Source: Atopobium sp.
GTDB lineage: Bacteria; Actinomycetota; Coriobacteriia; Coriobacteriales; Atopobiaceae
Assembly: GCA_015258715.1 (NCBI GenBank)
Contig: JABZHR010000001.1
Location: 186,001 to 250,000 of the forward strand
DNA length: 64,000 nt
Reading direction: 5' to 3'
The position numbers and the translations under genes are program-made. The stretch's first letter is position 1. Every line of letters begins with the position of its first letter. Below, in pieces: positions 9,726 to 19,026 of this stretch. The notes below the pieces were generated by a model, which was not told the DNA's origin, made no database searches, and was given only the letters and a program-made list of their open reading frames with translations.

Positions 9726-12155
9726 TTACACGTGCCAAATATCTTCCATATACTCCCTGATAGTTCTATCAGCAGAGAAGAAGCCAGAATTTGCCGTATT
9801 GTGAAGTGCGCGAGCATTCCAGCTGCGACGATCTGCATAGGACTGAGTAAGCTCTTCCCATGCCTTCACATAGGCGTCAAAGTCAATAAGCACCAGGTCA
9901 GGATCATTGTTGATCAGCAGATAGTCACGAATTGACTCAAAGTTGCCAGAGAGTCGGCTCAAAGAACCATCGGTCAGCATGTTTACAATGCGAGCCAGCG
10001 TTGGGTTCTGGTTAAGCAGGTTTTGTGCAAAGTAGGTGCCGGAAGCATATACCTGCTGGACCTCGTCTGCACGAAGACCAAAAATCTTGATGTTCTCTGG
10101 TCCTGCAAGCTCAGAGATCTCAATATTTGAACCGTCATATGTACCAAGGGTCAGAGCCGCATTCATCATAAGCTTCATGTTTGAGGTACCAGAAGCCTCT
10201 GCACCAGCAACTGAAATCTGCTCTGAAATATCAGATGCAGCATAGATAAGCTGTGCATTTGAAACAGCAAAGTTTGGAATAAAGACAATCTTCAGACGAC
10301 CCTCAATGCGCTCGTCGTTGTTAACCACGTCTGCAACGGAGTGAATAAGTCGAATGACTTCCTTTGCAAAGGTATAGCTCTGAGCAGCCTTGCCCGAGAA
10401 AATAAAGGTTGTTGGAGTTGGCTTATAACTTGGGTCATCAAGCATGCGGTTGTAGAGATACAAAATCTTAAAGACATTAAGCAGCTGACGCTTATATGCA
10501 TGGAAGCGTTTTACCTGCGTATCAAAGATGGTATTAGTATCCATCTCAACACCGGTTGTCTTCTTGACGTATGCAGCAAGACGCTCTTTTTCTTCTCTCT
10601 TTGCAGCGTCCATCTTGTCCAAGAACTCAGCATTGTTCTCAAAAGCAGAAAGCTTCTGAAGTTCATTGGCATCATCAAGCCAGCCGGTACCGATAGCCTC
10701 AGTAATAAGCTTTGCGTAAGCGGTATTAGCCTGAGCCAAGAAACGACGGTGGCAGATGCCGTTAGTCTTGTTATTAAAGATTTCTGGACGAAGCTTGTAG
10801 AAATCCTTCAAAACACTCTGCTTCAAAATGTTTGTGTGCAGGTCAGAGACACCATTAACCGAGTGGCTAAACAGAATAGAGAGGTTAGCCATACGAACGG
10901 TGTTATCCCACAACACAGCTGTTGAGGCGAGAAGATCGGTGTTGCCGTTAGAGTCAGCAAGCAGCTGCTCCTTATAGAGGCGATCAACCTCATCAATAAA
11001 CATATACAGGCGGGGAAGCAGCTCACGGAAGGTGTTGATAGGCCACTTCTCAAGAGCCTCAGGCATAACGGTGTGGTTGGTATAAGAGATTGCGTTTCTC
11101 GCTATATCAAATGCCTTGTTAAAGTCAACGCCATGGTCATCGACAAGCAGACGCATAAGCTCTGGTCCGCACATTGCTGGGTGCGTATCGTTAGTGTGGA
11201 TGCAGACGTGATCTGCAAAGTGGTCCCAATCCTCACCGTACTTATCCTTGTAAGCACGAAGAATGGTCTGAAGACCAGCGGAGACAAACAGGTACTCCTG
11301 CTTCAAGCGAAGAATGCGTCCGTGCTCACCAGAGTCATTTGGATACAAAATGGTTGAAATTGCCTCAACGTCAGAGCGGAACTTATTAGCACGTGCATAA
11401 TCGCCGGCGTTAAAAGCATCAAGATCAAAGTCTTCCTCTGCTGGCTCTGCAGACCAAAGACGCAGCTTATTTACGGTCTTTGCGCCATAACCAACAATAG
11501 GCACATCGTATGGAACAGCCCTTACTACCTGGCCGCCCTCTTGCGAGAACCAGAAGTTGCCATTCTCGTCCTCATGCCTTACTACTGTGCCACCAAAGCG
11601 CACTAGTACGCTGGAATCATCTTTTCTGACTTCCCAAGGATATCCATTTGCCAGCCAGTTATCGGTACGCTCTACCTGGCGTCCATCCTTAATCTCCTGA
11701 CGGAAGAGGCCGTAGCGGTATCTCATGCCATTACCAAAGCCAGCCATTCCCTCGTGTGCCATGGAGTCCAGGAAGCACGCGGCGAGCCTACCCAGACCAC
11801 CATTGCCAAGGCCAGGGTCTACCTCCTGAGCAGCAAGTTCCTGAAGAGAGGTACCCATCTCTTTAAGGCCCTCTGCAACAACGTCGGTAATACCAAGATT
11901 GAGCAGGTAATTCTCAAGCAGTGGTCCTAGAAGGAACTCAAGGGAGAAGTAATAGACCTGCTTGTTAGCGTGAATATAGGAGGTTGACTGAATTTCTCGC
12001 GCCTTTTCTGCAATGAGGTGAGCAAGAACGTTATAGCGCTCCTGATCAGTGCACTCTCCATAGTATTTGCCAAGAATCTTGATGAACTTATCGCGATACT
12101 GCTCTTCAAAATCCTGTTTATCGGTAAAAATGTTTTGTCCGTTATTTACGGCCAT
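9726..12155 (-). CDS. glgP: glycogen/maltodextrin phosphorylase, GT35
   Basis: A PLP-dependent alpha-glucan phosphorylase that releases glucose-1-phosphate from chain ends. At 809 residues it is typical length. The PLP-lysine signature EASGTSNMKLMMNAALT is intact, as are the N-terminal GNGGLGRLAACFLDS block and FSGKAAQSYTFAK. I choose ATG 12155, with GAGGGGG just upstream; a longer frame begins at 12185. The start overlaps the end of glgB by 14 bp, so breakdown and branching enzymes are made from one message. Confidence 0.95.
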   Translation of the reverse strand: MAVNNGQNIFTDKQDFEEQYRDKFIKILGKYYGECTDQERYNVLAHLIAEKAREIQSTSYIHANKQVYYFSLEFLLGPLLENYLLNLGITDVVAEGLKEMGTSLQELAAQEVDPGLGNGGLGRLAACFLDSMAHEGMAGFGNGMRYRYGLFRQEIKDGRQVERTDNWLANGYPWEVRKDDSSVLVRFGGTVVRHEDENGNFWFSQEGGQVVRAVPYDVPIVGYGAKTVNKLRLWSAEPAEEDFDLDAFNAGDYARANKFRSDVEAISTILYPNDSGEHGRILRLKQEYLFVSAGLQTILRAYKDKYGEDWDHFADHVCIHTNDTHPAMCGPELMRLLVDDHGVDFNKAFDIARNAISYTNHTVMPEALEKWPINTFRELLPRLYMFIDEVDRLYKEQLLADSNGNTDLLASTAVLWDNTVRMANLSILFSHSVNGVSDLHTNILKQSVLKDFYKLRPEIFNNKTNGICHRRFLAQANTAYAKLITEAIGTGWLDDANELQKLSAFENNAEFLDKMDAAKREEKERLAAYVKKTTGVEMDTNTIFDTQVKRFHAYKRQLLNVFKILYLYNRMLDDPSYKPTPTTFIFSGKAAQSYTFAKEVIRLIHSVADVVNNDERIEGRLKIVFIPNFAVSNAQLIYAASDISEQISVAGAEASGTSNMKLMMNAALTLGTYDGSNIEISELAGPENIKIFGLRADEVQQVYASGTYFAQNLLNQNPTLARIVNMLTDGSLSRLSGNFESIRDYLLINNDPDLVLIDFDAYVKAWEELTQSYADRRSWNARALHNTANSGFFSADRTIREYMEDIWHV

Positions 12156-14157
12156 GCTTCCCCCTCTTTGGAAGTTCTTTCTCAAACGCTAAAACAATGC
12201 CACCAAGCGGAGGAACAGACAGTTCTACCGAATAATCTCTTCCATTCCATGCCACTGGCTTGGTGGAAAGTTTCTTAGTATTCACAATACCCGAACCGCC
12301 AAATTCTTTTGCGTCGGAATTGAATACTTCTTTCCACACACCTGCAGAAGGCATGCCTAAACGGAATTTCTGATGGGTTGCAACGTCAAAATTGATGAGA
12401 ATAACCAGGTCCTCGGAAGGCTTTCTTCCGTGACGAACAAACGAGATGATTGATTGCTCATTATTGTCTGCGTCAATCCAATCAAATCCACGGTTGTCGT
12501 AGGCATACTGCCAAAGTCCTGGATGATTCTTATAGAAATGATTAAGAGCCTTAATAAATGCCTGCTGATGAGCGTGAGTTGGATACTCCTCAGTCAGGTA
12601 ATACTCAATGCCCTCGTAGTAGCGCCACTCAATAAACTGCGCAATCTCGTTGCCCATAAAGTTGAGCTTAGCGCCCGGATGAGTCATCTGATGAAGCGCC
12701 AAAGCCCTCATGCCAGCAAACTGTCTCCACCAATCTCCCGGCATGCGCTGAATAAGACTGCACTTACCATGCACGACCTCGTCATGGCTCAGTGGCAGTA
12801 CAAAGTTCTCATTGAACTGATACATGCTGGAGAAGGTCAGAAGACGGTGGTTACCTGGTCTATAAGGGAAATCAGTCTGACAATAGTGCAGCGTATCATT
12901 CATCCAGCCCATGTCCCACTTAAGGTTAAAGCCAAGTCCTCCAACCTCAGGAGGATAGGTAACCAGCGGCCATGCCGTGGACTCTTCTGCAATCATCAAA
13001 ATATCGGGATGTTCTTTTTGAGCAGTCTCGTTGCAGAGACGCAAGAAAGCGCTTGCATCTAAATCTTCCTCTGTGCCCTTATGGTTAAAGCGCTTCTGAG
13101 AAGGATCGTCGATACCAAAATTCAAATACAGCATGCTACTGACACCGTCAACACGAATGCCATCAACGTGATAGTCCTTCAGCCACATAAGCAGGTTAGA
13201 AACAAGGAAGCTTCTAACCTCACCACGAGTCAGGTCAAACTTAAGCGTTCCCCAGTTAGGATGCTCTTTTTCTTCAAAGAGCTTGGTACCATCAAACTCC
13301 GCTAGACCATGAGCATCTTTACAGAAGCCTCCTGGGACCCAGTCCAAAATGACGCCAATACCAGCCTGATGACAGCAGTCAATAAAGTGTTTGAACTGGG
13401 CAGGATTGCCATACCTTGAGGTGGGAGCAAAATAACCCGTTACCTGATAACCCCAAGATCCATCAAAAGGATGCTCCATAACAGGGAGAAGCTCAATGTG
13501 GGTGTAGCCCATATCTTTAACATAGGCTACCAGCTCTTCTGAGAGGTCATCATAGGTGTAGAAGGCATCTACGTTGGTGTCAAAATAGTCCTTGGGTTCT
13601 TCAGTCTGCTCTACATTCTCTGTATCAGCAGAATCTTCCTCTTGGGCAGTCAGGTCAGTATGCTGCTTCCAGCTCCCAAGATGAACTTCAAAGATGTTAA
13701 GAGGACTATGCAGGAACTTAAGTGTTGCACGCCTTTTCATCCATGCTTCGTCTTCCCAAACGTACACGTCTGGGTCAAACGTAATAGATGCCGTATGTGG
13801 TCTGACCTCCGCATAGGTACCATAGGGGTCAGCCTTAAAAATCTTCTGTCCAGAAGCGGATACAATCAGGAATTTATACAATACTTCCGAGGTGATTCCT
13901 GGAATAAAACCTTCCCAGATTCCGCCATGATTTGAGCGAGAAAGAACGTTGACGGTATCATCCCAATTATTAAAGTCTCCAACAACAGAGACAGAGGCTG
14001 CATTGGGGGCCCAAACCGCAAAATGATAACCCTCAACTCCATCTTCTTGAACCGCAGGGTGTGCACCTAATTTCTTATGACTCTGGAACCATTTTCCTTG
14101 CGCAAACAAGTATGCATCCTGGTCACTTACTGCTAACGATGCATTTAACTCTGCCAT
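12142..14157 (-). CDS. glgB: 1,4-alpha-glucan branching enzyme, GH13 with an altered region I
   Basis: First gene of the glycogen operon. It has an N-terminal CBM48-like domain (WAPNAASVSVVGDFNNW) and a GH13 barrel with nucleophile D337 (DGIRVDG), acid E391 (IAEESTAWP) and HD in LPLSHDEVVHGK. Region I reads DWVPGGF where family members have DWVPGHF or DWVPAHF: the normally invariant histidine is Gly277 (codon GGC). An acidic insert of about 25 residues (near 166-190) is also unusual. ATG 14157 follows GGGGG by five bases. The overall call is secure, but the activity level is open. Confidence 0.93.
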   Translation of the reverse strand: MAELNASLAVSDQDAYLFAQGKWFQSHKKLGAHPAVQEDGVEGYHFAVWAPNAASVSVVGDFNNWDDTVNVLSRSNHGGIWEGFIPGITSEVLYKFLIVSASGQKIFKADPYGTYAEVRPHTASITFDPDVYVWEDEAWMKRRATLKFLHSPLNIFEVHLGSWKQHTDLTAQEEDSADTENVEQTEEPKDYFDTNVDAFYTYDDLSEELVAYVKDMGYTHIELLPVMEHPFDGSWGYQVTGYFAPTSRYGNPAQFKHFIDCCHQAGIGVILDWVPGGFCKDAHGLAEFDGTKLFEEKEHPNWGTLKFDLTRGEVRSFLVSNLLMWLKDYHVDGIRVDGVSSMLYLNFGIDDPSQKRFNHKGTEEDLDASAFLRLCNETAQKEHPDILMIAEESTAWPLVTYPPEVGGLGFNLKWDMGWMNDTLHYCQTDFPYRPGNHRLLTFSSMYQFNENFVLPLSHDEVVHGKCSLIQRMPGDWWRQFAGMRALALHQMTHPGAKLNFMGNEIAQFIEWRYYEGIEYYLTEEYPTHAHQQAFIKALNHFYKNHPGLWQYAYDNRGFDWIDADNNEQSIISFVRHGRKPSEDLVILINFDVATHQKFRLGMPSAGVWKEVFNSDAKEFGGSGIVNTKKLSTKPVAWNGRDYSVELSVPPLGGIVLAFEKELPKRGKHGRK

Positions 14158-14370
14158 GCTCACCCCCGCGCTTATCTATGAAATCTACGCATTTTATAGA
14201 TTTTGTTATCCATAAATACTCGTAGTTGATAGTTACTAAGATAAACCATTACAAGGTAAAACACGGTGACAAACACGCAATATGACTTTCACCGATAAAA
14301 AACGACCGTACGCGTTATTTTTTGTTTGTGAGTATTTTTGTTAATAATAGTGAATAAAAATTGCAACTAA
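14158..14370. other. AT-rich intergenic region upstream of the glycogen operon
   Basis: This stretch upstream of glgB holds no credible gene. It must carry the glycogen-operon promoter on the minus strand; a TATAAA candidate lies around 14192-14197, but I could not find a convincing -35 at the right spacing. Nothing else is assigned. Confidence 0.4.
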
Positions 14371-14373
14371 AAG

Positions 14374-14405
14374 AAATGGCAGCTTATCCAAATAAACTGC
14401 CATTT
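14374..14405 (-). terminator. intrinsic terminator of the dehydrogenase gene
   Basis: A perfect 9-bp stem (14374-14382 with 14397-14405) is followed on the minus strand by a T-rich run, about 95 bp after the dehydrogenase stop codon. Confidence 0.75.
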
Positions 14406-14498
14406 GATACATAAACTTTTTATATAACCGTGAAGTGGCTTAAGAAAGCTGGCTCCTACACGTCCTCTTCCTAAAATGATTCTTCAGGCTACTTGCAA

Positions 14499-15725
14499 CT
14501 ACATCTTACGTGGCACAGCTGTCTCTGCTGAAGGTGCATGAGCGGTAATCACATCAAGAGCTGCCGCCTCAAGGTCTTTCTCGCCCGAAGCAACTGCCCT
14601 ACCGTATGCGTCGGTATCAAGAATTGCCTGGCGGAAGCGATCAGTGGTAAATCCATAAGGAGCGCGACCCCACTCGTTGGTCTTCTGAGCTCGCTCAACA
14701 ATGATGTCCAGGTCAGCGTCAACTGATTCTGGAGTAATGTCCAGATCGGCCAAGGTGGTTGGGAGACCAAGCTTTCTATTAAGTGCCACCTGCTCCTCAA
14801 GTGCCTTAAGGTTGCCGTCAAAGGCATAAAGAACGCAGGTACCAAAGGAAACAACCTCACCATGAAGGTGTTTCTCGCCACGCTCGCCCAGAGCAGTAAA
14901 GGCATTGTAGAAGGCGTGAGCGGTTGAGGAATTAAAGTAATACGCGCCGCGCTCTGCGCCAAGATTGGTGGTCATATTAGAAACAATACCAGCAGTCACA
15001 ATGATGTTCAGAACAACGTTCTCAAACGCCTCAGAAACAATACCAGCGCGCTTGTCTGCAAGTGCCTGCTCTGCATTATCAAACAGAGGCTCAATGCAGG
15101 CACCTGCGGCAAGAGCTCGTCCCATAAGAGGGCTGTGGAGCAGCTCAACTTCTCTGGAAGAAAGCTCAACCTCAGGACCCTTGGAGAAGGCATCGCCAAT
15201 TCCTGCCCAGAAGTACTCATCAGGGCTCTCTGCAATAATCTGCGTATCAATAAAGGTATGAACAGGAAGCTCAGCAGGAATGAAGTACGTATCTGCAGAG
15301 CCATCTTCTTTATAGAAAACAGCAATTCTTGTTACAGGAGCGCAGTTAGAAGCAAGTGTTGGGAAGGTAAAGTATGGTTTGTCCAGGATGGTTGCAATCT
15401 CTTTACCCTCGTCAATTGCGCGACCACCACCAACAAGGAAGAGCATATCAGCAGCAATAACCTCAGGCATCGATGCAATCCTCTTGGCGTTTGCATGCGT
15501 AGAGTTAGTGCCGTAAGAAATCCAAGAAGAGATAGAAACCTCAGAGCCAGCAAGTGCAGCCTCAAGCTTTGGACGTGCCTTCTCCATTGCGGTTGGTCCA
15601 CCAATGACCACTGCATTTTTGCCAAAGCGCTTAACAATGTGCAGCACTGACTTATAAGCATCAACACCAATGGTGTATGAAGGCAGATACTCCGTAAATG
15701 TTCCGCGAGATTCCATCTTTTCCAT
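14499..15725 (-). CDS. iron-containing alcohol dehydrogenase / glycerol dehydrogenase family protein
   Basis: This 408-residue NAD-dependent dehydrogenase of the metal-dependent class III ADH/GldA fold shows VGGGRAIDEGKEIA (nucleotide binding), a FPTLASNCAPVT stretch typical of glycerol-dehydrogenase-like members, and metal-binding residues in the D..H region including EKHLHGEVVSFG. ATG 15725 is preceded at five bases by GGAGG, so it is preferred over an upstream TTG. It appears to be a one-gene transcript closed by the terminator at 14374. The substrate cannot be fixed: glycerol, another polyol or glycerol-1-phosphate are all possible. Confidence 0.85.
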   Translation of the reverse strand: MEKMESRGTFTEYLPSYTIGVDAYKSVLHIVKRFGKNAVVIGGPTAMEKARPKLEAALAGSEVSISSWISYGTNSTHANAKRIASMPEVIAADMLFLVGGGRAIDEGKEIATILDKPYFTFPTLASNCAPVTRIAVFYKEDGSADTYFIPAELPVHTFIDTQIIAESPDEYFWAGIGDAFSKGPEVELSSREVELLHSPLMGRALAAGACIEPLFDNAEQALADKRAGIVSEAFENVVLNIIVTAGIVSNMTTNLGAERGAYYFNSSTAHAFYNAFTALGERGEKHLHGEVVSFGTCVLYAFDGNLKALEEQVALNRKLGLPTTLADLDITPESVDADLDIIVERAQKTNEWGRAPYGFTTDRFRQAILDTDAYGRAVASGEKDLEAAALDVITAHAPSAETAVPRKM

Positions 15726-15776
15726 AGCGTCCTCCAAAACCTATATCAGAAAAGCGAGAATATAACTTTAACTGAA

Positions 15777-16523
15777 CTAGTTATGTTTTTGCAGCATAAA
15801 TCCTTGAACGAGCGTTTCCTCTGCCTCTTTATAAGCTGACGAGAAAAACTCTGTATCAAGCATTTGATACTGCGGTGAGCTCACGCTATTCTGGCGATTC
15901 TCTTCTGCAATACGCTGTATGACCTGAAGTGTTTGCTCAACATCAGAATGCGTAAACCCATACTGTGGATGAGCTGCGGCAACCGCAAAAAGCTCATCGG
16001 ATGCTTCTGGTAGGCGATTCATAACAAGTGAGCGTCCGTAAATATCAAAATCTGCCTGCTTACGAATACGTGCATCTTCTCCTGTTGGAATGTGATGAGC
16101 ACGCAAAAATGCCCGTGTATGAGCGTTATACACGTGGTCGCAAACAAGGTGACACCAAATGCCCACGATAAGCTCCCTCAGCTGGCGCTGATCTACTAAG
16201 ATGCGCTGTTCAGCTGAGCAATACGTCACATTTGGCTGAATAAAGTCAGTCTGCAGCAAATATTCAGCAGGGGTAAGACCACCCATAAAATTACGCTGAT
16301 ACCGCTTATAACTTGGAATAGGCAAACTACCTGGATACGATTGATGGCTTCGACCGTATCTTACCTTGTGAGAATAGTCTGGAACCATAAAGCCAATATG
16401 CACATCAGGAGCAACATTTCCAAGCAGAAATGCATCAGGGTAGTGAATATCTACGTCCAAGCAACCGGCTCCTTTCTCAAGGAGCCGGTCAGCATGAGCA
16501 ATATGTACGTTCCAACTTGGCAC
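15777..16523 (-). CDS. zinc-dependent phospholipase C-like protein
   Basis: The 248-residue protein starts at GTG 16523 (MPSWNVHIAH), just downstream of the pheT stop at 16537. The longer open frame that runs back into pheT is not supported, because everything before MPSWN lacks family character. Features of the PF00882 zinc-dependent phospholipase C fold are a His-rich N terminus (NVHIAHAD), LLGNVAPDVH and the metal motif HLVCDH. No signal peptide is visible, so it is probably cytoplasmic, and toxin-like activity should not be assumed. It probably shares the pheST transcript. Confidence 0.72.
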   Translation of the reverse strand: MPSWNVHIAHADRLLEKGAGCLDVDIHYPDAFLLGNVAPDVHIGFMVPDYSHKVRYGRSHQSYPGSLPIPSYKRYQRNFMGGLTPAEYLLQTDFIQPNVTYCSAEQRILVDQRQLRELIVGIWCHLVCDHVYNAHTRAFLRAHHIPTGEDARIRKQADFDIYGRSLVMNRLPEASDELFAVAAAHPQYGFTHSDVEQTLQVIQRIAEENRQNSVSSPQYQMLDTEFFSSAYKEAEETLVQGFMLQKHN

Positions 16524-16536
16524 TACAATTACCTGC

Positions 16537-18996
16537 TTATCCGCGAATTTCTCCGCCGGTAGAACGAAGAACCTTCTCCACAAGCTTTGTGTGGGTCTTC
16601 TCGACCTCTTCTGAAGTAAGCGTTCTGTCGTCTGCACGATACGTGAGCGAGAAGGCCATGGACTTCTTGCCCTCACCAACACGCAGAGCATCGCGGTACA
16701 CGTCAAAGAGTCTGATGTCGCAGAGGAGCTTGCCACCAGCAGACTTCAAACGCTGAACCAACTGCTCAGCAGTAACGCTCTCGTCAACAACAATTGCCAG
16801 GTCAATGGAGATGCCTGGGTAGGTTGGTGGCTCCACAATAGGAAGGTCTTTCTGAGAAAGACGCAAGAGCGAAGCCACAGAAATCTCAAAGGCAATGACT
16901 GGAACCTCAATGTCAAAGTTCTGGAGCGACAAAGGATGAATGTTTCCAACCCAACCGATTGTCTCACTACCTGCAAGAATCTCAGCAGCGCGACCAGGCT
17001 GCAGCCAACCGTATTGCTCTGGCTCAGCTACACGGAAACGAACCTTAGGGATGCGAAGTGCCTCAAGCAGACCCTCAACAATACCCTTGGCATCAAAGAA
17101 ATCGTAGGCTGGATACTTAGCATTCCAAGCGTCATCTGCTGGACGACCAACCAATACACCACAGACATAGCTTGGCTCATCTGGCTGGCTCTTATCCTTA
17201 TGTCCAAAGAGCACACGCCCCAGCTCATACATGGCAATATTAGAGACACCATGAGCAAGGTTGTATGCAATAGAGCGCAGAAGACCTGGAACAATGGAGC
17301 GACGCATCTCAGACTGGTCAGCAACAAGTGGGCTCATAACCTTTACCGGGACGCCTCTTCCCTCTTCGCTCATACCAAGCTTAGAGAGGTCATCTGGACT
17401 TGCAAACAAATATGACTTTGTCTCGTTGAGGCCAAGGGAGCGCAGCGTACGGCCAATCTTTCTAATCTGACGCTGATCTGAGATCAAACCTCCTGCATGG
17501 TTTCTAGCAGCAGGAAGCGTAGCCTCAATATCACCTTCACCCCACAGGCGAACAATCTCCTCAATAAGGTCAACCTCACGCGTAAGGTCTGGGCGATTTG
17601 TAGGAGCAATAACGCTCAACTCACCGTTGCCTGCAGGAGTGACCTTGCAACCAAGGCGCGTAAGGCGAGAAACCATAAACTCTTCTGAGATCTGAGCACC
17701 TGCAAGTGCGCAGACGCGTTCTGGGCGAAGCGTAATAGTTACTGCCTCTTTTACCTTTGGATACACATCAACAATGCCAGGGCAAACCTCAGCACCACAG
17801 CACTCCTCAAAGAGAGCTGCTGCAATATCTGCAACAGATGCGCAGCCGTTTGGATCAACAAGGCGCTCGTAGCGAATAGAAGCCTCACTCATAAGGTCAA
17901 GGTTTCTACTGGTACGGCTAATGTGTCCGTTATCAAAGACCGCAGACTCCAAAAGGACATCAACAGTATTCTCGGTAATTTCAGAATCCAGGCCGCCCAT
18001 AACACCAGCAAGGGCAATAGGAGTCTTACCGTTATCAGTAATGACGGTCATATCAGGCGTGAGCTCACGGTCTTCTCCATCAAGCGTCACAATGTGCTCA
18101 CCGTCTTCTGCAGCACGAACCACAATGTGGTACTTGCCATCTTCCTTGGTAAGTTTTCCGAGGTCAAAAGCATGCAGAGGCTGGCCGGTCAAGTACATCA
18201 CGTAGTTAGTAACATCAACAACGTTGTTGATTGAACGACCGCCACAAGCTGTAACGCGACGAGCAAGCCACTCAGGGCTTGGGCCAATCTTGACGTTACG
18301 AACCACGCGAGCGGTGTACCTTGAGCAGAGCTCAGGATCAGCAATAGTAACATCTACCTGCTCAGATGCATCTGCACCAGACTCAGACGTAACACGTGGG
18401 AGCTCAATGTGGGTGTCAGTGTCATACATTGCAGAAACCTCAACAGCCATACCTGTCATAGAGAGGCAGTCAGGGCGATTAGGGGTAATCTCGCAATCAA
18501 GGACAACATCAGACATGCCCAGGTAATCCGTAAGAGGTACACCAATTGGAGCATCCTCAGGAAGAATCATAATGCCGCTCTGGTCATCGCCAAGGCCCAG
18601 CTCGCGAGAAGAGCAGTTCATGCCGCAAGACTCAACGCCACGCAGCTTGGACTTTTTAATCTTGAAGTCTCCAGGAAGCACTGCGCCAATCATTGCCGTA
18701 ACAATGTGGTCTCCCTGATTAAAGTTCTGAGCTCCGCAAACAATCTGCAGAGGAACAGGATTTCCGTCCTTATCCACATTATTGTTGCCCACGTCAACGA
18801 GGGTAACGTACATGTGATCAGAATCAGGATGAGGCTCTTTGCTCACAACCTGAGCTGTAACAACATAATCAAGGTTAGCGCCAACACGCTCTACAGCTTC
18901 AACCTCAGTGCCCGTGCGCACAAACTCACGCTCAAGGTCTTTTGGGTCCTGAGGAAGATCAACGAGCGTCTTCAGCCATTCATAAGATACACGCAT
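16537..18996 (-). CDS. pheT: phenylalanyl-tRNA synthetase beta subunit
   Basis: The beta chain of the alpha2-beta2 PheRS is 819 residues, normal length. An N-terminal tRNA-bind OB domain (about 40-150, with CGAQNFNQGD) precedes the B3/B4 editing module (about 210-400), B5 (RPDLTREVDLIEEIVRLWGE) and a C-terminal ferredoxin-fold anticodon-binding domain. It follows pheS by 30 bp with AAAGG upstream of its ATG. Expression is presumably set by the T-box leader ahead of pheS. Confidence 0.96.
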   Translation of the reverse strand: MRVSYEWLKTLVDLPQDPKDLEREFVRTGTEVEAVERVGANLDYVVTAQVVSKEPHPDSDHMYVTLVDVGNNNVDKDGNPVPLQIVCGAQNFNQGDHIVTAMIGAVLPGDFKIKKSKLRGVESCGMNCSSRELGLGDDQSGIMILPEDAPIGVPLTDYLGMSDVVLDCEITPNRPDCLSMTGMAVEVSAMYDTDTHIELPRVTSESGADASEQVDVTIADPELCSRYTARVVRNVKIGPSPEWLARRVTACGGRSINNVVDVTNYVMYLTGQPLHAFDLGKLTKEDGKYHIVVRAAEDGEHIVTLDGEDRELTPDMTVITDNGKTPIALAGVMGGLDSEITENTVDVLLESAVFDNGHISRTSRNLDLMSEASIRYERLVDPNGCASVADIAAALFEECCGAEVCPGIVDVYPKVKEAVTITLRPERVCALAGAQISEEFMVSRLTRLGCKVTPAGNGELSVIAPTNRPDLTREVDLIEEIVRLWGEGDIEATLPAARNHAGGLISDQRQIRKIGRTLRSLGLNETKSYLFASPDDLSKLGMSEEGRGVPVKVMSPLVADQSEMRRSIVPGLLRSIAYNLAHGVSNIAMYELGRVLFGHKDKSQPDEPSYVCGVLVGRPADDAWNAKYPAYDFFDAKGIVEGLLEALRIPKVRFRVAEPEQYGWLQPGRAAEILAGSETIGWVGNIHPLSLQNFDIEVPVIAFEISVASLLRLSQKDLPIVEPPTYPGISIDLAIVVDESVTAEQLVQRLKSAGGKLLCDIRLFDVYRDALRVGEGKKSMAFSLTYRADDRTLTSEEVEKTHTKLVEKVLRSTGGEIRG

Positions 18997-19026
18997 GTGA
19001 TTGCCTTTCTAATAAGACGCCGATGA

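Noticed and set aside
16524..16736. N-terminal extension of the phospholipase C-like protein
   Set aside because: The extra 71 residues overlap pheT and look like out-of-frame pheT sequence; family similarity begins at GTG 16523.
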